Source: Szabonella alba (GTDB taxonomy: Bacteria > Pseudomonadota > Alphaproteobacteria > Rhodobacterales > Rhodobacteraceae). Taken from it: 64,000 bases of DNA. Location: positions 372,001-436,000 of the forward strand of contig NZ_JAESVN010000001.1 of NCBI RefSeq assembly GCF_016765775.1, given 5' to 3'. The stretch's first letter is position 1. Each line of letters starts with the position of its first letter. This document shows positions 43,615-52,012 of this stretch, in pieces. The translations under genes and the position numbers were made by a program. The notes under the pieces are model-generated. The model was not told the origin of the DNA, did not search any database, and saw only the letters and a list, made by a program, of their open reading frames with translations.

Positions 43615-45489
43615 ATGGAACCCAGGAACCCTTCAGACGCCGTTCCGGCGGCGTCTGGTCCCGCAGCGGTCGCCGGCCTTCGCCGGGCCGCCGATCTGGG
43701 GCTGGAGCTTGCCGCGACCGCGATGATTCTTGTTGCGGTCGGGGTGGCCTGCCTGCAGGTCGTCATGCGCTATGTCTTCAGCGCCGCCCTGCCATGGCCC
43801 GAAGAAGTGGCGACATGGGCCTTCACCTGGGCGGTGATGCTGGGCATGGCGCTGGCCACGGGGCGCGGCGCGCATATCGCCATCGACGTTCTGCCGCGCC
43901 TTTTGCCCGAACGGGCAGGGGCGGTGCTGCAATTCCTGACCGCCTCGGTCATGGCGACGGCCAGCGTGGTGCTGCTGGTGCATGGCATGGACTATGTGCA
44001 GCGCGCGATCTCGGCCTCACCTGCCTTGCAGATGCCGATGAAATACCTGTTTCTGGCGGTGCCGGTCGGGGCTGCGTTCAATCTTTTCTTTCTGTTCTGG
44101 CCGGATGGCCGGCGCGGTTTCCTGCAAGGCGCGGGGATCGTGGCCTGCGGGGTTCTGTTCTATCTGGCCACCCGCAACGGCGCGGGGTTCCTTTACAGTG
44201 AGGCCAGCGGCCCGATGGTGCTGGTCGGTGTCGGGCTCGTGGGCATCATGATCGGCGTGCCGGTTGCTTTCGCGCTGATGCTGGCCTCGTTCACGGCCTT
44301 TGCCTCGGCCAACCCGATCCTTCTGGTGACCATCGCGCAGAATATGGGCGCCTCGCTGAATTCCTTCACCTTGCTGGCGATTCCCTTTTTCATCATGGCG
44401 GCAGCGGTGATGAACGCGGGCGGCATCACCCCGCGTCTGGTCGATCTGGCGATGATGATGGTGGGCCATCTGCGCGGCGGGCTGGCGCAGGCCAATGTGG
44501 TGACCAACACGATGCTGGCCGGGGTTTCGGGATCCTCGACCGCCGATGCCTCGACCATTGCCAAGCTTCTGGTGCCGGAAATGGCGCGGCGCGGCTATGA
44601 CCGTCCTTTCGCCGCCGCCCTGACGGCTGCGGGATCGACGCTGGCAAATCTCATTCCGCCCAGTCTGGGGTTGATCATCTATGCCGCCCTTGCCTCGGTC
44701 TCGGTCGGCGCGCTGTTCGTGGCGACGCTGGTGCCGGGGTTGATGATGGCGGCGGTGCTGATGTTCGTCGTGTGGCTGCTGTCGCGCCGCCGGGGCTATG
44801 GCGGTGATATGCCCAAGGCATCCGGGGCCGCGCGTCTGCGCGCGCTGCTGCTGGCGATTCCGGCGCTGATCCTGCCGGTGATCATCGTGGGGGGCGTGCG
44901 TTTCGGCGTATTCACCGCGACCGAGGCCGGGGCCATCGCGATGATCTATGCGCTGTTCTGCGGCACCTTTCTTTATCGCAAGCTGACCGGCCGCAATCTG
45001 CTCGAGGCCGTGCGCGATGCGGTGATGGATACGGTTGTCATCGTCATCATCATTGCGGCGGCGGCGCCATTTGCATGGGTTCTGGCCTTTGAACAGGTGC
45101 CCCAGAAAATCGCGGCGGGGCTGGCGGTACTGGTGGAGCGGCCATGGCTTCTGATGCTGGCGGTCAATGTCTTTCTGCTGATCGTCGGATTGTTCATGGA
45201 GATGATCGCGGCGCTCGTCATCCTTGTGCCAATCCTTGTGCCGCTGATGGTTCTGGCGGGCTATGATCCGGTGACCTTCGGCCTTGTCATCGTGATGAAC
45301 CTTGTGATCGGTGCGCTGACCCCGCCGCTGGGGGTGCTGATCTTCACCACGGCCCGGGCGGGTGGGGCGGATCAGGTGGCGACCTTCCGCGCGGTGCTGC
45401 CGTTCCTGCTGGCCATGATCTGCGTGCTGCTGCTGGTTGCCTTCGTTCCTGCGCTGACGCAACTGCCGCTGCGCTGGCTGGGCCCCTGA
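43615..45489 (+). CDS. TRAP transporter fused permease (DctQ-DctM)
   Basis: 624 residues. Residues 1-165 form the four-helix DctQ part (MRYVFSAALPWPEEVATWAF is its signature). The remainder (about 200 on) is the 12-helix DctM permease (FFIMAAAVMNAGGITPRLVD, GVSGSSTADASTIAKLLVPEM, GSTLANLIPPSLGLIIYAAL in pieces). It uses the sodium gradient to import the substrate held by the binding protein. ATG 43615 lies ten bases after the previous stop; a TTG at 43597 is in frame. Q and M fusions are common in this group. Confidence 0.93.
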   Translation: MEPRNPSDAVPAASGPAAVAGLRRAADLGLELAATAMILVAVGVACLQVVMRYVFSAALPWPEEVATWAFTWAVMLGMALATGRGAHIAIDVLPRLLPERAGAVLQFLTASVMATASVVLLVHGMDYVQRAISASPALQMPMKYLFLAVPVGAAFNLFFLFWPDGRRGFLQGAGIVACGVLFYLATRNGAGFLYSEASGPMVLVGVGLVGIMIGVPVAFALMLASFTAFASANPILLVTIAQNMGASLNSFTLLAIPFFIMAAAVMNAGGITPRLVDLAMMMVGHLRGGLAQANVVTNTMLAGVSGSSTADASTIAKLLVPEMARRGYDRPFAAALTAAGSTLANLIPPSLGLIIYAALASVSVGALFVATLVPGLMMAAVLMFVVWLLSRRRGYGGDMPKASGAARLRALLLAIPALILPVIIVGGVRFGVFTATEAGAIAMIYALFCGTFLYRKLTGRNLLEAVRDAVMDTVVIVIIIAAAAPFAWVLAFEQVPQKIAAGLAVLVERPWLLMLAVNVFLLIVGLFMEMIAALVILVPILVPLMVLAGYDPVTFGLVIVMNLVIGALTPPLGVLIFTTARAGGADQVATFRAVLPFLLAMICVLLLVAFVPALTQLPLRWLGP

Positions 45490-45516
45490 GCGGAACGAAT
45501 TGAAAGGAAAACGAAG

Positions 45517-46545
45517 ATGACACGAACCCGCATCGCGATCGTCGGCCTTGGCATGGCCGTGACGCCCCATGCGAAAGGTCTGGTTGATCTGGCCGACCGG
45601 GTGGAGGTGCTGCATGCCTTCGCCCCGTCGCCGGACCGGCGGGCAGAGTTTGCCGCCCGTTTCCCCTTTCCGGTCTGCGACAGTCTGGACACCATCCTTG
45701 CCGATGACCGGGTTGAGGCCGTGGCCGTGTTCAGCCCCGCCAATACCCATGCCGAGATCGGGCTGGCCTGCGCGCGGGCAGGCAAGCATGTGCTAATGGA
45801 AAAGCCGCTGGAGATCAGCACCGCCCGGGCTGAGGCGCTGGTGGAGGGATGCCGCGCTGCCGGGGTGCGGATGGGCGTCGTGCTGCAGCATCGCTTCCGC
45901 CCTGCCGGGATGCGCGCGGCCGAAATCCTGCGTTCGGGTGCGCTTGGGAGGATTGCGGGCTGTTCCACGACGATCCGTCTTTGGCGGCCGCAATCCTATT
46001 ATGATGAACCGGGCCGGGGCAGCTTTGCCCGTGACGGGGGCGGGGTGCTGATCTCGCAAGGCATTCATACGCTGGATCTGATGCTGTCGCTGGCCGGTCC
46101 GGTGGAACGGGTCAGCGGCTTTGCCGTCACCACGCCGGTCCACCGGATGGAAACCGAGGATATGGTCTGCGCCGCCGCGCGCTTTGCCAATGGCGCCATC
46201 GGCACGATTGACGCCACAACCGCCGCCTTTCCCGGCTTTCATGAGGAAATCATGATCACCGGCGAAAAGGGCACGCTGGCCCTGCGCGGCGGCGAATTGC
46301 TGGTGCAGCTTCAGGATGGCGGGGTTGAGCGGATCGAGGTCGATACCGGGGCAGGCGGAACCGGGGCCGATCCGATGGCCTTTCCGCATGATTTCCACCG
46401 TGCGGTGATGGCCGATTTCATCGAGGCGGTCCGGACGGGCCGCGACCCGGCGGTGACGGGGGAGGAGGCGCTGCGCGTCCACCGCCTGATCGACGCGCTG
46501 ATCGAGACAGGCCGCACGGGCGCGGCGGTTGAGGTGCGGCAATGA
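45517..46545 (+). CDS. Gfo/Idh/MocA family oxidoreductase (1)
   Basis: 342 residues. RIAIVGLGMAVTPHAKGLVDL is the NAD(P) Rossmann motif, with HVLMEKPLEIST as the EKP catalytic lysine block, and RDGGGVLISQGIHTLDLMLSL carries the GG and His of the active site. It is the third gene of the TRAP cluster and overlaps the next dehydrogenase by 4 bases. Family members oxidise sugars, inositols or sugar acids; the imported substrate is likely one. Confidence 0.9.
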   Translation: MTRTRIAIVGLGMAVTPHAKGLVDLADRVEVLHAFAPSPDRRAEFAARFPFPVCDSLDTILADDRVEAVAVFSPANTHAEIGLACARAGKHVLMEKPLEISTARAEALVEGCRAAGVRMGVVLQHRFRPAGMRAAEILRSGALGRIAGCSTTIRLWRPQSYYDEPGRGSFARDGGGVLISQGIHTLDLMLSLAGPVERVSGFAVTTPVHRMETEDMVCAAARFANGAIGTIDATTAAFPGFHEEIMITGEKGTLALRGGELLVQLQDGGVERIEVDTGAGGTGADPMAFPHDFHRAVMADFIEAVRTGRDPAVTGEEALRVHRLIDALIETGRTGAAVEVRQ

Positions 46546-47555
46546 GCGTGCGTTTTGCGGCCATCGGGCTGGATCACCGGCATATCTATCACATGGTGGG
46601 CGAATGTCTGGCCGCAGGCGCCGTCTGTGTGGGCTATTGCCCCGAAACCAGCGACCCGCGCGTGCTGGAGGGGTTCCGCGAACGCTTTCCCGATCTGCCG
46701 CAACGCCCGCGTGAGGCGCTGTTCGACGATCCGGATGTGCAGGTCGTGCTTTGTGCCGCGATCCCCGCCGACCGGCCTGCTATCGCGATCCGCGCCATGC
46801 GGGCAGGCATGGATGTGATGCTGGACAAGCCCGGGGCGGTGTCGCTGGCGCAGGTGGATGACATGGCGCAGGTGGCGGCGGAAACCGGGCGGATCCTGTC
46901 GATCTGCTTTTCGGAACGGTTTGTGGTGCGTGCCTGTGAACTGGCGGCGAAACTGGTGGCCGACGGGGCCATCGGGCGGGTGATCCAGACCACCGGGCTG
47001 GGCCCCCATCGGCTGAACCGGGCGATCCGGCCCGAATGGTTCTTCCGGCCCGATACCTTTGGCGGAATCCTGACCGATATCGCCAGCCATCAGATCGACC
47101 AGTTCCTGTTCTTCACCGGAGCGGACAATGCCCGGATTGTCGCGGCAGCGGTGGCGAACCGCAATCTGCCGGATGTGCCGGAGTTTCAGGATTACGGCGA
47201 TATCCTGCTGGACAGCGGGGCGGCGCGCGGTTTCGTGCGGGTGGACTGGTTCACGCCGGACGGGTTGCCGACATGGGGGGACGGGCGATTGTTCCTGACC
47301 GGGACGAAGGGCAGTATCGAGCTGCGCAAATATGTCGATATCGCGGGGCGGCCGGGGGCGGATCATCTGTTTCTGACCGATGCCAAGGGCACCCGCCATA
47401 TCGACGCAAGCGGTGAACCCCTCAGCTATTTCACCCGCTTTCTGGCCGATATCCGCGACCGCAGCGCAACCGCAATGCCCGAGGGTCATGCTTTGACCGT
47501 CACCCGGTTGGCCATCGAGGCGCAGGCCATGGCGAACGGCGCGCGCAATACCTGA
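46542..47555 (+). CDS. Gfo/Idh/MocA family oxidoreductase (2)
   Basis: 337 residues. MSVRFAAIGLDHRHIYHMVG opens the fold without the tight GxGxxG; MDVMLDKPGAVSLAQVD has the catalytic lysine (DKP instead of EKP). FGGILTDIASHQIDQFLFF carries the active-site GG/His block. Overlap by 4 bases with the previous gene means coupled translation. The altered dinucleotide motif (GLDHRHI) is shared by some myo-inositol-type paralogues. It ends the cluster 136 bases before pccB. Confidence 0.88.
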   Translation: MSVRFAAIGLDHRHIYHMVGECLAAGAVCVGYCPETSDPRVLEGFRERFPDLPQRPREALFDDPDVQVVLCAAIPADRPAIAIRAMRAGMDVMLDKPGAVSLAQVDDMAQVAAETGRILSICFSERFVVRACELAAKLVADGAIGRVIQTTGLGPHRLNRAIRPEWFFRPDTFGGILTDIASHQIDQFLFFTGADNARIVAAAVANRNLPDVPEFQDYGDILLDSGAARGFVRVDWFTPDGLPTWGDGRLFLTGTKGSIELRKYVDIAGRPGADHLFLTDAKGTRHIDASGEPLSYFTRFLADIRDRSATAMPEGHALTVTRLAIEAQAMANGARNT

Positions 47556-47558
47556 TCG

Positions 47559-47624
47559 CATTGCACCGACATTGCATGGTTTGCAATTAACAAATCCTGC
47601 GCTGGCAACAGTTTGCAAATTTGA
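47559..47624. promoter_or_regulatory. TTGCA motif cluster upstream of pccB
   Basis: CATTGCA at 47559-47565, ATTGCA-TGGTT-TGCAAT at 47571-47587 and the perfect palindrome TTTGCAAA at 47612-47619 crowd the last 130 bases before pccB. Propionyl-CoA carboxylase genes in Rhodobacter are known to be controlled by the PccR/RamB-type regulator through TTTGCAAA elements, which these resemble. Confidence 0.55.
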
Positions 47625-47690
47625 CTGATTCTGCTTCCGATCCGGCGCGGACAGGGCTAACTTCCCCGAATTCCAGTGGAGGGTCGCCCC

Positions 47691-49223
47691 GTGAAAGATA
47701 TCCTGCAAGAGCTTGAATCGCGTCGCGCCACTGCGCGTCAGGGCGGCGGAGAGCGCCGGGTTGCCGCGCAGCATGCCAAGGGCAAGCTGACCGCGCGGGA
47801 ACGGATCGAGCTTTTGCTGGATGAGGGATCATTCGAGGAATTCGACATGTTCGTGCGCCACCGCTGCACCGATTTCGGGATGGAGGCGGACCGCCCCGCG
47901 GGCGATGGCGTGGTGACGGGCTGGGGCACGGTCAATGGCCGCATGGTCTATGTCTTTTCGCAGGATTTCACCGTCTTCGGCGGGTCGCTGTCCGAAACTC
48001 ATGCGCAGAAGATCTGCAAGATCATGGATATGGCGATGCAGAACGGCGCGCCGGTCATCGGGATCAATGATTCGGGCGGTGCGCGGATTCAGGAGGGCGT
48101 GGCCTCGCTTGCGGGCTATGCCGAAGTGTTCCAGCGCAATGTCCTTGCCTCGGGCGTGGTGCCGCAGATCAGCCTTGTGATGGGGCCCTGCGCCGGGGGC
48201 GCGGTCTATTCCCCCGCGATGACTGATTTCATCTTCATGGTGAAGGATTCGTCTTACATGTTCGTGACCGGCCCCGATGTGGTCAGGACCGTCACCAATG
48301 AGATCGTGACCGCTGAGGAACTGGGGGGCGCCGCGACCCATACGAAAAAATCCTCGGTCGCCGATGGTGCCTATGAAAATGATGTCGAGGCGCTGGCCGA
48401 AACGCGGCGGCTGATCGACTTTCTGCCGCTGAACAACCGCCAGAAGGCGCCCGTGCGGCCATTTTTTGATGATCCGGCGCGGCTGGAGCCCAGCCTTGAT
48501 ACGTTGATCCCGGACAATCCGAACCAGCCCTATGACATGAAGGAGCTGATCCTCAAACTGGCCGATGAGGGTGATTTCTTCGAGATCCAGCGCGATTTCG
48601 CCGCCAATATCATCACCGGATTCATCCGGCTGGAAGGGCAAAGCGTCGGCGTTGTCGCCAATCAGCCGATGGTTCTGGCGGGATGTCTGGATATTGACAG
48701 CAGCCGCAAGGCGGCCCGTTTCGTACGCTTTTGCGATGCGTTCGAAATCCCGATCCTGACGCTGGTCGATGTGCCGGGGTTTCTGCCGGGCACGTCGCAG
48801 GAATTCGGTGGCGTCATCAAGCATGGGGCGAAACTGCTGTTCGCCTATGGTGAGGCAACAGTGCCCAAGGTCACGGTCATCACCCGCAAGGCCTATGGCG
48901 GGGCCTATGACGTGATGGCCTCGAAACATCTGCGGGGCGACTTCAACTATGCCTGGCCCACGGCCGAGATCGCGGTGATGGGCGCGAAGGGCGCGACCGA
49001 AATCCTGTATCGCAGCGAGTTGGGCGACAAGGACAAGATCGCCGCCCGCACCCGCGATTATGAGGACCGCTTTGCCAATCCCTTCGTCGCGGCCGAGCGC
49101 GGTTTCATTGATGAGGTCATCATGCCGCATTCCACCCGCCGTCGCATCTCTCGCGCCTTCGCCGGACTTCGCAACAAGAAGCTGTCCAATCCATGGAAGA
49201 AGCACGATAACATTCCGCTGTGA
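47691..49223 (+). CDS. pccB: Propionyl-CoA carboxylase beta subunit
   Basis: 510 residues. [61 protein letters not shown] and [26 protein letters not shown] are the carboxyltransferase blocks with the CoA and biotin pockets. It transfers CO2 from biotin to propionyl-CoA, making methylmalonyl-CoA. GTG 47691 lies seven bases after GGAGGG and gives the canonical length; a GTG five codons earlier overlaps the ribosome binding site. The alpha subunit is 2.8 kb downstream. Confidence 0.95.
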   Translation: MKDILQELESRRATARQGGGERRVAAQHAKGKLTARERIELLLDEGSFEEFDMFVRHRCTDFGMEADRPAGDGVVTGWGTVNGRMVYVFSQDFTVFGGSLSETHAQKICKIMDMAMQNGAPVIGINDSGGARIQEGVASLAGYAEVFQRNVLASGVVPQISLVMGPCAGGAVYSPAMTDFIFMVKDSSYMFVTGPDVVRTVTNEIVTAEELGGAATHTKKSSVADGAYENDVEALAETRRLIDFLPLNNRQKAPVRPFFDDPARLEPSLDTLIPDNPNQPYDMKELILKLADEGDFFEIQRDFAANIITGFIRLEGQSVGVVANQPMVLAGCLDIDSSRKAARFVRFCDAFEIPILTLVDVPGFLPGTSQEFGGVIKHGAKLLFAYGEATVPKVTVITRKAYGGAYDVMASKHLRGDFNYAWPTAEIAVMGAKGATEILYRSELGDKDKIAARTRDYEDRFANPFVAAERGFIDEVIMPHSTRRRISRAFAGLRNKKLSNPWKKHDNIPL

Positions 49224-49245
49224 TCCATATGTGTAGGAGTGGTTG

Positions 49246-50004
49246 ATGGTTCTGAAATTCAATCTGGCGGCCGAGGCCGCGGATCCCGCCGTCGCGGGGC
49301 TGGACCTTGGTGTCCTGAGCCGGGAAGACCTGGCAAATCTTGTGCTGCAGCGATCCGAGATTCTGTTCGACGCGCCAGAGCCGGGCAAGATTATCCGGGC
49401 CTGGGAGGCGGGTGACAATGGCCCGATGGAGCGGGAAATAGATCGTCTGGGTGAAGCCCTGGCGCGGCGGGCGGCCGGGGTGATCCATGCCGAATACCGC
49501 GCCCTGCGCCCTGTGCTGCAATCGATGAAACCGACGCGCCTTGCCGATATCGGCTGCGGATATGCGTTTTTCGACCTGTTCGCAGCGCGTGATCTGGGGG
49601 TGGAGATAGTGCTGATCGATCTCGAATCGAATGAGCGTCGGCATTTCGGGTTTCAAGAGGAGGGCGCGGCCTATTCCAGCCTTGCCAAGGCACGCGCTCT
49701 GCTTGAGGCGAACGGGATCGCGCCCGGGCATATCACTACGATCAACCCGAGGGATGTGGCGCCCGAGACCATCGCGCCGGTGGATCTGGCAGTCTCGTTC
49801 CTGTCCTGTGGTTTCCACTACCCGGTCGACAGCTACCTGCCATTTCTGGACAAGGCGCTGATGCCGGGGGGGGCGGCGATTTTCGACCTTCGGGGGCGCA
49901 CAGCGGGGGGCCAGTCCGCGAAACTTGCCCCCTTTGGGTCCTTGTCTGATCTGGACTCACCGCCGAAGGCGCGGCGGGTGCTGCTGCGTAAGGAGGCCGG
50001 ATGA
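49246..50004 (+). CDS. SAM-dependent methyltransferase-like protein
   Basis: 252 residues. LADIGCGYAFFDLFAARDLG is a SAM-binding motif I with VLIDLESNE as the ribose-binding acidic strand end. The N-terminal 95 residues are helical and unknown. A PVDLAVSFLSCGFHY segment is in the place of motif IV. AGGAG six bases before ATG 49246 fixes the start. It lies 22 bases downstream of pccB and overlaps the next gene by 4 bases. The substrate is unknown; the resemblance is to general class I enzymes. Confidence 0.7.
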   Translation: MVLKFNLAAEAADPAVAGLDLGVLSREDLANLVLQRSEILFDAPEPGKIIRAWEAGDNGPMEREIDRLGEALARRAAGVIHAEYRALRPVLQSMKPTRLADIGCGYAFFDLFAARDLGVEIVLIDLESNERRHFGFQEEGAAYSSLAKARALLEANGIAPGHITTINPRDVAPETIAPVDLAVSFLSCGFHYPVDSYLPFLDKALMPGGAAIFDLRGRTAGGQSAKLAPFGSLSDLDSPPKARRVLLRKEAG

Positions 50005-50375
50005 CCGGTGAGGCCGCAAAGCCCGCGATTGAAGGCGACGCCCCGATCCTGCTGCCCTCAGGGCAGCAGGTGACCTTTCTGGATGCAATCTGGAATGAAC
50101 CCGGCCCCGGGGGGCTGACCACCCGTTTCCGGTTCCTTGCGCCGGACATCGGCACCGGCGGCACCGTCGGGTTCGATCTGGCGGTGGAGGATATGGCCTA
50201 TCTGTGCGAAAGCTATGCCCTGCCGCGCGTTGCTGACAACATTCCGCCGCCGCAGCAGATCATCATCACGCTGTTCGACAGGCCGGTGGCCTTTGGTGAG
50301 GCCGCGCCCGAGGCCACGCAGTATTTTGAGGCTTACCGCATCGAGGACGGCCTCTGCATCTGGGAGATCTATTGA
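50001..50375 (+). CDS. DUF6497-like protein of unknown function
   Basis: 124 residues, no signal peptide. The segment AIWNEPGPGGLTTRFRFLAP and the ending EAYRIEDGLCIWEIY are features I associate, with low certainty, with the DUF6497 family of Rhodobacterales. Its ATG overlaps the methyltransferase stop, so it is coupled. It sits between pccB and pccA, a spot that is conserved in related genomes as far as I recall. No catalytic motif is visible. Confidence 0.6.
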   Translation: MTGEAAKPAIEGDAPILLPSGQQVTFLDAIWNEPGPGGLTTRFRFLAPDIGTGGTVGFDLAVEDMAYLCESYALPRVADNIPPPQQIIITLFDRPVAFGEAAPEATQYFEAYRIEDGLCIWEIY

Positions 50376-50589
50376 TGCGACCACCAAATCTTGCCGTCGC
50401 GCCCGTCACTTGGGGGGGGGCTGATGTAGGCCTGCCACAGAAGACCAACTTGACGAATGCCCAGTGTCATTCCTCTGCGCGCCGCGCTATTGTCCCCCAA
50501 GGCCGAACCCAAGCGGCCTTCACCTCGTATCGGGGGCGTCCGGCGGAAGCATTTTCCGGGCCTTCCCCCCAAGAAATTAGGAGTAGAGG

Positions 50590-50727
50590 ATGTCAAAGAG
50601 CACCAAAGCCGTTCTGGGCCTGTGCATGGTTGCCTTCGTGGCCGCATGCGCGCCCAAGCAGGAAGAAGTCGTTTATGTCGAGCAGCCGGTCACGACCGAG
50701 CCGACCTATACCGGCAAATACAAGTAA
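50590..50727 (+). CDS. Small lipoprotein
   Basis: 45 residues. A signal peptide (MSKSTKAVLGLCMVAFVAAC) ends in the lipobox VAAC with Cys20 for lipid attachment; the mature 26 residues are polar (KQEEVVYVEQPVTTEPTYTG). AGGAG six bases before ATG 50590 supports the start. The next residue after Cys is Ala, consistent with outer-membrane sorting. A terminator follows 7 bases after the stop. Function unknown; entericidin-like small lipoproteins are of similar size. Confidence 0.8.
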   Translation: MSKSTKAVLGLCMVAFVAACAPKQEEVVYVEQPVTTEPTYTGKYK

Positions 50728-50733
50728 GATTGA

Positions 50734-50775
50734 GGGGCGGGCCCGCGGCCCTGGCGCAGCACCCGCCCCCTTTTT
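50734..50775 (+). terminator. Intrinsic terminator after the small lipoprotein gene
   Basis: An 8-bp stem (GGGGCGGG, 50734-50741; CCCGCCCC, 50762-50769) with a 20-base loop is followed by CTTTTT. It ends the transcript from pccB or from the lipoprotein. Confidence 0.8.
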
Positions 50776-50844
50776 CCACATCCTGCCCGCCCTTCGGCCA
50801 GCAGCGATATCCCGCCCCGGGCGCAGAATCCGCGCAGGGGGTGC

Positions 50845-51255
50845 ATGATGATAAAGCATCGTGGCTTTCCGGGGCGGCTGCCCGGAACCGATTTCCAGTT
50901 TGTCATCCGCCGCGCCAACAAGCAGGGCGCAACCAAGATTGTCCGCCGCGAACGCTATCGCGACCGGTCGGCCGCGGACCGGGCCGCCGATGAGGGCTTT
51001 CTGCGCGCGCTGTGGGAACAGTTCGGTGAAGATCCGTTTGAACGCGGCAATCTGGATGCCGGGCGCCTTTCCTGGCTGATCGGTCGAGAGGTGGTTGCCG
51101 CCTCTGACCCGTTCGACCCCGCAAGCTATGACCAGTTGTTCCGGGTGGACCGCGCCCGGGCCGAGGCGGCCTTTCCCGCGATCTTCGCCCCTGACCCCGA
51201 GCCGATGGGCTGGGAGGATGACTGGGCCGATGACGATGACGAGGAGCGCGGCTAG
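50845..51255 (+). CDS. Hypothetical protein with acidic C-terminus
   Basis: 136 residues, soluble. A basic N-terminal third (GFPGRLPGTDFQFVIRRANK, then QGATKIVRRERYRD) is followed by helical, charged sequence and a tail rich in Asp and Glu (EDDWADDDDEERG). No family recognised. The start is ATG 50845 or 50848; no clear ribosome binding site. The gene lies between two terminators in the pccB-pccA interval, so it likely has its own promoter. Confidence 0.6.
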   Translation: MMIKHRGFPGRLPGTDFQFVIRRANKQGATKIVRRERYRDRSAADRAADEGFLRALWEQFGEDPFERGNLDAGRLSWLIGREVVAASDPFDPASYDQLFRVDRARAEAAFPAIFAPDPEPMGWEDDWADDDDEERG

Positions 51256-51631
51256 GCATGTTCCCGCGCATCGCCCGTTCGGAATGGCAATCTCTTGCGC
51301 AGGGCGCGGGCAGGCGGAATTTTCGCTTTGCAAGCGGCGCCGGGGAACCGGATGATAAGGCGGACGTTGTTCAGCGCATCGTCGTTCCGACTTGCGATGA
51401 CATGAGTTACCCTTCCCCGATCTGCCGGCCTGGGGATTTTTCCATCAGGCCGGCTTTTTTCGGGTTCGGATGCGAGGCGCATCCGGTCGGGGGAAGGCTG
51501 GTCGCCGCCGGAACGGTGCGGTGTGATGACAAGTTCGTGGGTAAGGTCTTTGCGGAATTTTTTCTCTGTTCCGTCGTTGGGGATAGAGTAGACTCCGACG
51601 CAACTACAACAAACGCAAGAGGCAAGGCAGC
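51256..51631. other. Gene-free stretch with strong terminator
   Basis: About 376 bases with no credible gene. The central feature is the terminator at 51424-51460, 170 bases after the previous stop. A TTGCAA (51328) followed at 19 bases by TGATAA (51353) could start a short RNA of about 95 bases ending there. The last 170 bases carry the promoter of the next lipoprotein gene. Confidence 0.5.
51424..51460 (+). terminator. Strong intrinsic terminator
   Basis: A perfect 9-bp stem (GCCGGCCTG, 51424-51432; CAGGCCGGC, 51446-51454) with a 13-base loop and six T residues. It lies far from any upstream stop (51255) and before the lipoprotein start at 51632. Confidence 0.88.
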
Positions 51632-51877
51632 ATGCGCATTCAATCCATCCTTTTCGCAACCGTGGCGGCACTGTCGCTTTCGGCCTGTGTCCAGAACGAC
51701 CCCTATGGTCAGAACCGGGGCATCCAGAACAACGCGGCGGCCCGCACTGTCGGCGGTGCCGTTGCCGGTGCCGTCATCGCCGATGTCACGGGCGGCAGCC
51801 GCACCCAAGGCGCGCTTATCGGCGCGGTCGCGGGCGGCGCTTCCTGCGCCATTCCGGGTACGGCGGGCTGCTACTGA
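51632..51877 (+). CDS. Glycine-zipper lipoprotein
   Basis: 81 residues. The signal peptide (MRIQSILFATVAALSLSAC) ends in the lipobox LSAC with Cys19. The mature part has a glycine-zipper region (TVGGAVAGAVIADVTGG and GALIGAVAGGASC), typical of the 17-kDa/Rick family of outer-membrane lipoproteins. The last residues hold two Cys (CAIPGTAGCY). AAGGCAG precedes ATG 51632. A terminator follows, so it is separate from pccA. Role in envelope integrity inferred from family only. Confidence 0.8.
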   Translation: MRIQSILFATVAALSLSACVQNDPYGQNRGIQNNAAARTVGGAVAGAVIADVTGGSRTQGALIGAVAGGASCAIPGTAGCY

Positions 51878-51942
51878 CCCTTCCTGTCTGATCGGCCGCT
51901 GCGCGACCGATCGCGCAACCGGTCCTGTCATTTCTGTTGCAT

Positions 51943-51983
51943 GGACCATCCGGGCCTTCCGCCCGGGTGGTCCTTTGCGTTTC
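51943..51983 (+). terminator. Intrinsic terminator before pccA
   Basis: A 13-bp stem with one wobble (GGACCATCCGGGC, 51943-51955; GCCCGGGTGGTCC, 51961-51973), 5-base loop, then TTTGCGTTT. It ends the lipoprotein transcript 30 bases before the pccA start, so pccA must have a promoter overlapping or downstream or rely on readthrough. Confidence 0.82.
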
Positions 51984-52012
51984 TGTACCCGTCCCATCCA
52001 GAAGGCCCAGCC

